Shown here one piece after another: positions 15,269 to 21,177 of a DNA stretch of 21,177 nt (position 1 is the first letter of the stretch; each line of letters opens with the position of its first letter). The position numbers and the translations under genes were made by a program. Origin of the DNA: Opitutales bacterium (GTDB lineage: Bacteria > Verrucomicrobiota > Verrucomicrobiia > Opitutales > UBA2987). Below the pieces are notes generated by a model. It had not been told where the DNA came from, did no database searches, and saw only the letters and a program-made list of their open reading frames with translations. The stretch covers positions 1 through 21,177 of the forward strand of contig JAJFLT010000195.1 of the NCBI GenBank assembly GCA_021772555.1. The letters are read 5' to 3'.

Positions 15269-16141
15269 ATGCCCTCAGGCACAGTTGGAATCGTCACCCG
15301 CACCAAGGATCGGCCGCTCATGCTGGGCCGCGCCCTGAAAAGCGTTTTAAGCCAGACATTTGAGGATTGGGCTTTGGTCGTGGTGAACGATGGAGGGGAG
15401 CCCGGACCGGTTCATCAGGCGCTCGAACCATTTCGGAGCGCTCTGGCCGATCGTTGCCAATTGATTTCGCTTGAGGCATCCGGCGGCATGGAAGCAGCCT
15501 CCAACCGGGCCATCGCCAACCTGCCTTGCAAATACCTCGTCATCCACGACGACGACGACAGTTGGGAGCCTGAATTCCTGCAAGCAACGGTGGAATTCAT
15601 GGAGGGGGAACGCCCCAAAAACACGAAAGGCGTTATGACTCATTCCCACCTGGTCGAAGAACGGATCGATAACGGGAAAATCCATTTTCTGAAAAAATGC
15701 CCGCATAATGACTGGATCCGCGACATCAATTTTTTTGAAATGCTGGCCGACAACTGTTTCCCGCCAATCTCCTTCCTTTTTGCAAGAGACGCCTACGAAA
15801 AAGTCGGGCCTTTCAATGAGGAATTGCCGGTTCTGGGGGACTGGGAATTTAATGTCCGGTTTTTGCGGCATTTCGATATAGGAGTGATCCCACAATCCTT
15901 GGCCAATTACCACCACCGGCGAAATGACCGGAGCTCCGCCTACGGCAACAGCGTACACGCGCAAAGGGATCGGCTCAAATATTACGACAATCAATTGCGC
16001 AACCGGTGGCTGCGGGAGGACCTCGAAGCGGGCCGATTCGGTTTGGGCGCAGCCGCGGGACTGGCCCGGTCTCAATGGAAAATTCGCCGTCTGCTGAAGA
16101 AGAGCCAGCGAAGCATCTGGAGCCGCCTGTTCAATACCTAA
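15269..16141 (+). CDS. family 2 glycosyltransferase
   Basis: A 290-aa soluble GT-A glycosyltransferase. The nucleotide-sugar strand VGIVTRTKDRPLMLGRALKSVLSQTFEDW (residues 6-34 region), VVVNDGG (37-43), the ASNRAIAN segment (77-84) and the metal-binding HDDDDSWEPEFL (93-104) are classic. LPVLGDWEFNVRFLRH is the catalytic-base region. The C-terminus is basic and helical (RSQWKIRRLLKKSQRS). No membrane helices are seen. The donor and acceptor cannot be told from sequence; with the GT4 gene downstream it may belong to cell-surface glycan synthesis. There is no good ribosome site before the ATG. The gene ends at the border of the accessory patch. Confidence 0.87.
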   Translation: MPSGTVGIVTRTKDRPLMLGRALKSVLSQTFEDWALVVVNDGGEPGPVHQALEPFRSALADRCQLISLEASGGMEAASNRAIANLPCKYLVIHDDDDSWEPEFLQATVEFMEGERPKNTKGVMTHSHLVEERIDNGKIHFLKKCPHNDWIRDINFFEMLADNCFPPISFLFARDAYEKVGPFNEELPVLGDWEFNVRFLRHFDIGVIPQSLANYHHRRNDRSSAYGNSVHAQRDRLKYYDNQLRNRWLREDLEAGRFGLGAAAGLARSQWKIRRLLKKSQRSIWSRLFNT

Positions 16142-16142
16142 C

Positions 16143-16334
16143 GGCGAGCAACTCTACCACGAGCGTCAAACACGCCCGCAACTCCATCGACCAGCTGATG
16201 GACCAGCCCAGCTGCTCCAAATCCAGAAGCCCGACAACACCAACGAAATCCTCGCCCAAGCCCACCAGCTCACCCGGCCCGTCAGAAAAAGAAACCCCAA
16301 GCAAGGCGCCGGCCAACTCAACCTCTTTTTATAA
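16143..16334 (+). pseudogene. decayed coding remnant of unknown origin
   Basis: Directly after the GT2 stop, one frame (from 16143) reads protein-like towards a natural-looking end, QKPDNTNEILAQAHQLT and then GAGQLNLFL followed by TAA at 16332. A second frame over the first 60 bases also looks coding (VKHARNSIDQLMDQ). This suggests the 3' end of a gene with a frameshift whose 5' part is lost. I do not recognise the family. It may equally be chance open sequence in GC-rich DNA. Confidence 0.25.
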
Positions 16335-16433
16335 CCTGTGCAACCCCCTTGCATCACCTGGGCACCACACCCGCATCGCCCAAGCAAGATGCTCAGACCT
16401 CATTGTATTGGGCAACTCGACATGCACCAAAAC

Positions 16434-16449
16434 AATGCGTCAACGCATT
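16434..16449 (+). repeat. palindrome upstream of the MITE-like element
   Basis: AATGCGT-CA-ACGCATT is a perfect 7-bp inverted repeat with a two-base centre, starting an abrupt AT-rich stretch. No gene start lies immediately next to it. Possibly a protein-binding site or part of an insertion junction. Confidence 0.3.
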
Positions 16450-16486
16450 AAATTAAAATTTTATGCAGCGTTTTTGTACCATTTTA

Positions 16487-16630
16487 GGCAGCGTCCACGC
16501 ATCATTAAAAAATTGGCGTTTAATAACGGAAAATCGATTCAGCCTCTTCTCCGCCAAAGAATTACAAACTCACTTGCAAAAATTAGGAAAAATTTTATCG
16601 TACCCAATGAAGGGCTGCGTAGACGCTGCC
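16487..16630. mobile_element. 144-bp MITE-like element with 15-bp inverted ends and TA flanks
   Basis: The ends GGCAGCGTCCACGCA (16487-16501) and TGCGTAGACGCTGCC (16616-16630) are inverted repeats matching at 14 of 15 positions. Both are bordered on the outside by TA (16485-16486 and 16631-16632), as expected for a TA target duplication of the IS630/Tc1-mariner type. The interior is AT-rich, holds an inner inverted pair (TTGGCG/CGCCAA), and has no convincing gene. Size, inverted ends, TA flanks and lack of coding fit a miniature inverted-repeat element. It ends 11 bases before the ATG of the acetyltransferase. A transposase source is not in this window. Confidence 0.6.
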
Positions 16631-16641
16631 TACAATATGAT

Positions 16642-17262
16642 ATGCAGACAGAGAGTATCCAACCTATAAATACAGATCGATTGATCCTCCACTGCTTGAG
16701 TGTTGAATTTCTACGCAATTTATCTGAGGGCGGAATTGCGAGCGCTCGGCGACTTGTCGATTATTCTGTTCCGGTCGATTGTTCGCTTCTGGGCCATCGG
16801 CAGATTGATCGGAGGCTGAAAATGATAGATGCCGATCCGTCGCAGCATCCATGGATGTATCGGGCCATCGTAAGAAAAGATGACAAGCAGATGATTGGAT
16901 TCATTAGCTTTCACCACAAAGCACCGGATCCAGATCTCTCGGAATATGCTGATCTGGGAGCGGAACTTGGCTATACAATCGAGCAAGAATATCGGCGAAA
17001 GGGATACGCAAAGAAAAGCGCGATCGGGATGATGGGTTGGGCAAACCGTGAGTTTGGCGTTCGAGACTTCGTTTTGACCATTAGCCCCGAAAATCATCCT
17101 TCACTGAAAATGGCGGAATCTATGAATTTTGAGAACGTTGGCGAATGGGATGATCCGATTGACGGACTAGAGTTCGTAATGAAAGCTAAGATTGATCAAA
17201 TCCTGAAAACGAAGAAAGCATATCAAGACGCTTCAAGCAACTCCGCTTCGCGCCGCGCCTAA
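16642..17262 (+). CDS. GNAT-family N-acetyltransferase (RimJ/RimL-like)
   Basis: A 206-aa acetyl-CoA-dependent acetyltransferase. The start at 16642 gives INTDRLILHCLS, the common N-terminus of RimJ/RimL-type GNATs (TERLxLRxL). The frame is open further upstream but that part is non-protein-like and crosses the MITE-like element. WMYRAIVRKDDKQMIGFISFH is the central strand pair, AELGYTIEQEYRRKGYAKKSAIGMMGWA contains the acetyl-CoA pyrophosphate loop (Q/R-x-x-G-x-A as YRRKGYA), and ISPENHPSLKMAESMNFENVG is the C-terminal N-x-x-S-x-x-x-x-E-x-x-G-F type motif. The substrate is unknown. The C-terminus NSASRRA is encoded by an attC-like inverted repeat, and the mid-AT composition differs from the hpn genes, suggesting transfer. 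Confidence 0.82.
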   Translation: MQTESIQPINTDRLILHCLSVEFLRNLSEGGIASARRLVDYSVPVDCSLLGHRQIDRRLKMIDADPSQHPWMYRAIVRKDDKQMIGFISFHHKAPDPDLSEYADLGAELGYTIEQEYRRKGYAKKSAIGMMGWANREFGVRDFVLTISPENHPSLKMAESMNFENVGEWDDPIDGLEFVMKAKIDQILKTKKAYQDASSNSASRRA

Positions 17263-17277
17263 GCTGAAACGTTCGAT
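17221..17277 (+). other. attC-like imperfect inverted repeat
   Basis: A 57-base unit in which ATCAAGACGCTTCAAGC (17222-17238) pairs imperfectly with GCTGAAACGTTCGAT (17263-17277), with bulged bases and a GC-rich middle. That is the general build of an integron attC site. The end heptamer GTTCGAT differs from the GTTRRRY consensus at one position. The acetyltransferase stop lies inside it and the next gene's ATG overlaps its end (17276), as is common for cassettes. No integrase is in the window. Confidence 0.4.
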
Positions 17278-17623
17278 GAAATGGATACGAAAATTGAGGA
17301 ACACCAGAAAAGCGACAGTGTCAGGGCGCTCGCTGTGGTGTGTTGATCCGCCTGGAAAAAAGTTTCACGGCACGATCGAAATCGAGCGTCGAGACGGTTG
17401 CATGTACTACGTCTGGCGACTACAAGACGATCAGGGAGAATTTCTTGCGCAAGTTGGGCAATCGGTTTCGTTTTGCGTGATACCAGACGGCCAAGACCCT
17501 TTTGAATATACTTTATCACATGCGATCGAAGGCCTTCGGCGTTATCGAATTGGTCGAAAACGGTCGTTTGATGTTGTGCATACTGAATGGAAGAAGGATC
17601 ATCGAACCAGTCGTCTCAGGTAA
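17276..17623 (+). CDS. hypothetical protein, cassette-like
   Basis: A 115-aa protein I do not recognise. It starts with a basic stretch (MKWIRKLRNTRKA), has a probable small beta-sheet core (SLWCVDPPGKKFHGTIEIERRDGCMYYVWRLQDDQGEFL) and ends with basic residues. There is no signal peptide and no membrane helix. The ATG overlaps the end of the preceding attC-like repeat and the stop falls in another weaker inverted repeat, so the gene fills its segment tightly, like an integron cassette gene. There is no visible ribosome site. It could be a real orphan gene; coding evidence is only its length and reasonable composition. Confidence 0.5.
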   Translation: MKWIRKLRNTRKATVSGRSLWCVDPPGKKFHGTIEIERRDGCMYYVWRLQDDQGEFLAQVGQSVSFCVIPDGQDPFEYTLSHAIEGLRRYRIGRKRSFDVVHTEWKKDHRTSRLR

Positions 17624-17659
17624 CGCGATAAATCGTGCACCTGGACTTAAACGTTAACG
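17619..17659 (+). other. second, weaker attC-like repeat
   Basis: GGTAACGCGATAAATC (17619-17634) is an imperfect inverted match to GACTTAAACGTTAACG (17644-17659). The right arm shares the core (A/G)CT(G/T)AAACGTT with the repeat at 17221-17277. The right heptamer GTTAACG fits GTTRRRY at only five of seven positions, and at 41 bases it is short, so this is tentative. Confidence 0.25.
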
Positions 17660-17694
17660 CCCCTCGTCCATCTCACGCATCCTCCATGCAAAAA

Positions 17695-17792
17695 GTGCCA
17701 AACCTCATTGCAAAACACTGAGTATCGATAAAGAAAGAGTGCCAAACCCGATGCGAACCGCTTAAAAAAGGCTTCCGAGGGCCAAACTCGAT
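17695..17792. repeat. three degenerate direct repeats of GNGCCAAAC..GAT
   Basis: GTGCCAAACCTCAT (17695-17708), GTGCCAAACCCGAT (17739-17752) and GGGCCAAACTCGAT (17779-17792) recur at 44- and 40-base steps in the gap between the convergent orphan gene and the GT4 gene. The last copy is followed by six T after a four-base stem (CGAG/CTCG), which could act as a weak terminator. Nothing else is seen in this roughly 280-base gap. Confidence 0.4.
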
Positions 17793-17901
17793 TTTTTCCG
17801 GCTGAAAACTCGTAAACTCTTGATGAGTAACTCTATTTCTCCCTATTTCCCCAAAGCCCATTGCCCATTGCAAACATCACTCAGATAGAAACGATACGCG
17901 A

Positions 17902-19071
17902 CTATAAAAGCTTCCGCTCGCGGCGATTGTGAGCCCAGAGGGGCGTCATCGATTTCAATAAAGAAACGGATTTGCGGTATCTGCCGGATACGGGCAAGAC
18001 TTTCCCCAATCCGTTTAAAAACTTTTCATATTGGCTTTCCAGAGAATCCGCCTGCATGGCCTCGATGGTTGACTGCGCTTTTTCAACAAAATGCATTTTG
18101 CGCTCATCTGCCCATTCGCTGGCCGCGCAGAGGTTTTTCACCAGGTTCTCGACATCGCCAGGTCGATAAAGCAGATCAGGGTTGATTCGACCAAGAAAGT
18201 CCCGGCCCCCGTAATAGTCGGGATAAAGGGGAACGACACCGCAGGCGAGCGCTTCCAGCAAGGCAATGGGAAGCCCTTCGTAATCGCTGAAAAATACCAT
18301 GAACTTCCAACGGCTGATGGTTTTCCAGTAATCTTCGCCTTCTTGCCAACCGTGAAAAAGCACATTTTCCCTTCCGGCCAACGCTTCCCGCAGCCAGTCT
18401 TCATCCGGTCCCGCGCCTAGAATTTCAAATGTCGCGCCCGGCAATTTTTGGTCCAGCAGATCGAGAAACGCGGGGATGCGATCGACCCTTTTTTGTTTCT
18501 TCACCAAACGCCCGGCAAAACCGATTATTGTCTTCTCGCGCGTTTGACGGTCCTGCTCGCCAATCCATGGGGGCGCTTCCAATATATGGGGAAAATAGGC
18601 GAAACGGGATTCGTCCCAACGAGGAAGGATTTGTCGGGCCCTCTGCATCATCTCCTCGTTCACAAAAATGAATCCGTCGGCGAAACGGGCATAATAACGG
18701 ACAAATTTCTCCACCCGAGGATAGCTGGAATGGAAAAATCCGATGCGGAATTCCGCCGGGTCCAGGTCGGCCAAAAAATCAAGCCCCCAGCAATTGTGAT
18801 AGAGGGACACTTGGACGGAAAGGCGGTCCCCAACCAGGCTCCCATACAACCGTCTTAAACCACCTACGGTCTCATTGGGCGATCCATTCAGGCAATATTG
18901 CCGATCCGAGTCTTTTTTATCGCCCTTGAGAAAGGAAACAAAGCGGCTGTCTTCTCCACTTTCCCGCAAATGTGAACGCATAACCGCTTCCATACCGCCG
19001 CCGCAATGAAGCCGTTTGGCATGGTGTAAATACCGGATCGATTCTTTCGTTTGTCTAATCCCACCCATCAA
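17902..19071 (-). CDS. family 4 glycosyltransferase
   Basis: A 389-aa GT-B glycosyltransferase. The C-terminal nucleotide-binding domain is clear: IIGFAGRLVKKQKRVD (182-197, with the Arg/Lys pair that holds the diphosphate), ATFEILGAGPDEDWL (213-227), VLFHGW and the E-x7-E type motif SDYEGLPIALLEALACGVVPL (262-282). The N-terminal domain lacks the usual first Gly-rich strand but has LHCGGGMEAVMRSHL (21-35). No membrane helices are seen; the basic C-terminus may bind membrane. It probably builds a cell-surface glycan, with donor and acceptor unknown. It lies 104 bases downstream of the cytochrome gene on the same strand and is convergent with the accessory patch. Confidence 0.86.
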   Translation of the reverse strand: MMGGIRQTKESIRYLHHAKRLHCGGGMEAVMRSHLRESGEDSRFVSFLKGDKKDSDRQYCLNGSPNETVGGLRRLYGSLVGDRLSVQVSLYHNCWGLDFLADLDPAEFRIGFFHSSYPRVEKFVRYYARFADGFIFVNEEMMQRARQILPRWDESRFAYFPHILEAPPWIGEQDRQTREKTIIGFAGRLVKKQKRVDRIPAFLDLLDQKLPGATFEILGAGPDEDWLREALAGRENVLFHGWQEGEDYWKTISRWKFMVFFSDYEGLPIALLEALACGVVPLYPDYYGGRDFLGRINPDLLYRPGDVENLVKNLCAASEWADERKMHFVEKAQSTIEAMQADSLESQYEKFLNGLGKVLPVSGRYRKSVSLLKSMTPLWAHNRRERKLL

Positions 19072-19175
19072 TTGTCACAAAAAAATTGTGTTACAATTGG
19101 CCTAAATACCAAATATCGACAAGGGATAAATGAAGTGGAAAATCCGAAAAAAATCTCAAATTAAGACAAAAACCG

Positions 19176-19523
19176 TTATTCGCCGAACTTCCGCACAAAT
19201 ACAATCAACGCGGTGATCTCTTCATCGGTCAATTTTTCCGCAAAGGGCTTCATTTTTGTTTTTCCGTCAATCTTCATACCCTCTTTGATGTTTTTATGCA
19301 TCGTCTCCTCTTCCATAGCTTCTTGGTAGTCCGCATCGGTAAAGTCTTTGGCTTTGGCCATTTTGCCCGCCTTGGTGTTGCCGCGGCCGTCTTTTCCGTG
19401 GCATTTCTGGCAATTTTTGCTCCATAACAGGGTGACATTACCGACCTGACCCGGTAGAGACAATTGGGCGGTAAAGAAAAGTAGGGCTGCTGCGATAGCG
19501 AAGGTTTTGGTAGAATTTTTCAT
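19176..19523 (-). CDS. secreted monoheme cytochrome c
   Basis: A 115-aa small class I cytochrome c. A signal peptide (MKNSTKTFAIAAALLFFTAQLSLPGQ) directs it to the periplasm. The single heme site is CQKCH at residues 38-42, and Met91 (KMKPF) is the likely sixth ligand; the closing helix is LTDEEITALIVFVRKF. Size and layout match soluble electron carriers. It lies 70 bases downstream of an outer-membrane barrel gene on the same strand, so the two may be co-transcribed and could cooperate in electron transfer to the cell surface, but that is inference. Confidence 0.9.
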   Translation of the reverse strand: MKNSTKTFAIAAALLFFTAQLSLPGQVGNVTLLWSKNCQKCHGKDGRGNTKAGKMAKAKDFTDADYQEAMEEETMHKNIKEGMKIDGKTKMKPFAEKLTDEEITALIVFVRKFGE

Positions 19524-19593
19524 GGTTTTATTCTAATCTTGTTATGGATGGGTGACAAATGGGACGATACATTTGCGGGGATTGAATGAAAGC

Positions 19594-21177
19594 TTAAAAT
19601 CGGTATTGCAAGCCGGAGTAAACCAAATGGGCGTCGTAGTTGTTGTTCCCCCCGGAGGTTTCATCCCTGTTGCTGAAGAATCCATAGCGAAGGGTAATGC
19701 GCATGTTTTCGCTCATTCTGCGGTTGAGGGTAACGGTAAACCTGTGTTCCCTGGCACCCGCCCCGTAGGGTAGGCCCACGGTTGAATTATCGGCCCGGTA
19801 ATGATTGTAATAGACCTGCACGTCGGTCTTTTCATTGAGGACCACACCCGCGTTTAAATCTATATTCCAGTAATCGTTATTGGTGGGGAGCACGAGATTG
19901 GTGGCAGCGCCGACGAACTGGCCGGTTCCCGTTTGCAACTCGTCCATCGTATAATTGATTGAGCCTCGCACATAAACGCTGGACAGGGGGTTCCAGGTAA
20001 CGGTCTCGCTGAAAATGTGCCGGGTTTGCTCCGCGCTCTGGATTTTATCAAATTCCAGACCGGTGGAAACATAGGTTTCCGCTATTTGATAATCGTAGCG
20101 GCCGACCAAAGTGACTTTTGCATCGGGCCGCCAGGTGGCCCTTATATTCAAGTCGTGAGTAGAGAAATCGAGAGTCTGCACAAAGGCGGGAAATCCCAAG
20201 GTGTTATCCACTCGATGGTCGAAATTATTGTCGCGTTTTTTGTAGTAATACCGGGCCGATGCATTGAAATTGGATTTTGGATACCAATTGATGCCGCTCG
20301 TGTATTTTTGCGTATTGCGGGTAAAATCGGTCTCACGATCCAGTTCAATGAAATTGGCATGATTATCGATTTCTCTTTCCGTCAGGAAGCCGTCGCCCCG
20401 ATTCAAATCGGCCCGCGCAAACAGAACCAGATTTTCTTTGCCGGTATAGCGAGCCTCCAGTTTAACGGAAATTTCATCCCAGGATTTATCGCTCATTACA
20501 CTGAGATTGTCCTCCGTCGGAAGGTCTATGAAATTCGTTTCCAGAAATTCCGAAGCAACATTCAAATCCTGTTTCTCGAACCGGAATGCGGATATCAGGT
20601 GAAGATTCTTTTTGTGGGTGGACATGAAATTCAGGTTCACCACGTACTGCTCCATTTCCGAATTTCCAACCAGATCGAGGAATCCCGGATCATGGCTTTG
20701 GGTTTGGAAAAAGGGATCGAAAACGACATCGAAATCGGAACCGATGATCCTGTCGCCCATAAAATCGGCATCCAGTGTGGTGGCTGAAAAACCCGTCGTT
20801 ACGAGAAGATTTTCCCGCAGTTGGGTGGAGGCAAAAGCGTGCACGCTGAACACGTCGGAATCCGTCGTTTCACTGTGCGTTACATAGCGGTCGGAATTCT
20901 CGCCCGGCGTCCTCCTCATATTGCGGGAATCGGTGAACTCGGTCGTTTCCCATCGCAGGCCCACCTCCAGGTCCGTTTTCCCAATCGTGTGGCTCAGGTC
21001 CAATTCGAATAAATTCGTTTCCTCATCGATATTGAGAAAAGAGGGAACGATATGCCTGCGGCCAAAACCGCCCGTAAAACCGGTGTCGCCCCACGACAAT
21101 GAATCTTTTTTACCTTCTCGAAAACGGTGGGTATATTTAAAAGTGACCTCGGGAACATCCGGCATGTTGAGACCGGC
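19594..21177 (-). CDS. outer-membrane beta-barrel protein, possibly MtrB/PioB-like (5' truncated)
   Basis: The last roughly 527 residues of a long barrel protein; the frame stays open through the window edge (reading AGLN before the Met at 21165), so the start is outside. The sequence is a long run of alternating amphipathic strands with aromatic girdles and polar turns (for example YTHRFREGKKDSLSWGDTGF, INWYPKSNFNASARYYYKKRD, ATWRPDAKVTLVGRYDYQIAETY), and the protein ends VYSGLQYRF with the C-terminal Phe that the BAM machinery recognises. No TonB box or plug is visible in this part. Strand pattern and the cytochrome c neighbour suggest an MtrB/PioB-type porin that houses cytochromes, but a general porin or receptor barrel is possible. 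Confidence 0.75.
   Translation of the reverse strand, partial: AGLNMPDVPEVTFKYTHRFREGKKDSLSWGDTGFTGGFGRRHIVPSFLNIDEETNLFELDLSHTIGKTDLEVGLRWETTEFTDSRNMRRTPGENSDRYVTHSETTDSDVFSVHAFASTQLRENLLVTTGFSATTLDADFMGDRIIGSDFDVVFDPFFQTQSHDPGFLDLVGNSEMEQYVVNLNFMSTHKKNLHLISAFRFEKQDLNVASEFLETNFIDLPTEDNLSVMSDKSWDEISVKLEARYTGKENLVLFARADLNRGDGFLTEREIDNHANFIELDRETDFTRNTQKYTSGINWYPKSNFNASARYYYKKRDNNFDHRVDNTLGFPAFVQTLDFSTHDLNIRATWRPDAKVTLVGRYDYQIAETYVSTGLEFDKIQSAEQTRHIFSETVTWNPLSSVYVRGSINYTMDELQTGTGQFVGAATNLVLPTNNDYWNIDLNAGVVLNEKTDVQVYYNHYRADNSTVGLPYGAGAREHRFTVTLNRRMSENMRITLRYGFFSNRDETSGGNNNYDAHLVYSGLQYRF

Noticed and set aside
16006..16641. N-terminal extension of the acetyltransferase back to 16006
   Set aside because: It overlaps the end of the GT2 gene in another frame and runs through the MITE-like element; the residues are low-complexity Ser/Pro/Lys and the GNAT homology begins at 16642.
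16463..16669. Small plus-strand frame of 68 aa
   Set aside because: It spans the MITE-like element from outside to outside and enters the acetyltransferase start in another frame, with no ribosome site.
17676..17700. Sigma-54-like promoter on the minus strand (TTGGCAC..TTGCAT)
   Set aside because: The distance between the GG and GC elements is 8 bases, not the required 10, and no gene start follows at a suitable distance.
17695..17792. CRISPR array
   Set aside because: Only three degenerate 14-base repeats, no consistent spacers and no cas genes.
19072..19110. Inverted repeat CACAA/TTGTG upstream of the GT4 gene as an operator
   Set aside because: The stem is only five bases in an A-run and no promoter elements can be placed with confidence.
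1..21177. tRNA or rRNA genes
   Set aside because: No cloverleaf with a GTTCRANYC-type T-arm and acceptor pairing, and no rRNA-like conserved stretches, were recognised on either strand.

Overview
This window comes from a Gram-negative, probably marine or otherwise sodium-dependent, hopanoid-making bacterium. It carries lipoproteins, an MlaA/MlaC-type outer-membrane lipid system, a C-terminal-Phe outer-membrane barrel and Na+-NQR. The overall feel of the proteins (NQR with apbE and nqrM, a eukaryote-like one-piece squalene synthase, HpnB/G/H/M) points to the PVC group, most likely Verrucomicrobiota. That is inference from memory of protein families, not a search result.

Layout. 1-3439 (+): the 3' end of a Na+-translocating NADH:quinone reductase operon (nqrD partial, nqrE, nqrF), followed by its two maturation genes, apbE (FMN attachment) and the short cysteine-rich nqrM (58 aa). 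3589-4026 (+): an AT-rich four-helix membrane protein that looks foreign. 4129-4575 (-): a twin-CBS-domain protein. 4720-8414 (-): hopanoid block one, read leftwards: squalene synthase, squalene-hopene cyclase, HpnG. 8599-9157 (-): a VapBC toxin-antitoxin pair. 9368-14280 (+): block two: ispH, hpnH, hpnB, hpnM and mlaA, then an FKBP-type lipoprotein isomerase (14399-15205) and a GT2 glycosyltransferase (15269-16141). 16142-17900: an accessory patch with a decayed reading frame, a 144-bp MITE-like element with TA flanks, a GNAT acetyltransferase and a small orphan gene separated by attC-like inverted repeats. 17902-19071 (-): a GT4 glycosyltransferase. 19176-21177 (-): a monoheme cytochrome c downstream of an outer-membrane beta-barrel that runs off the window.

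How the genes fit together. IspH supplies isoprenoid precursors. The squalene synthase and cyclase make the hopene skeleton. HpnH adds adenosine, HpnG removes adenine to give ribosylhopane, and HpnB may glycosylate. HpnM and MlaA plausibly move lipid between the membranes. The main anomaly is an in-frame TAA in the middle of hpnH, which separates the radical-SAM cysteines from the rest of the enzyme and, if real, would block extended hopanoids.

No single undescribed multi-gene defence or biosynthetic system is evident. The best leads are the hpnH stop, the MITE and cassette-like patch, and the barrel/cytochrome pair.
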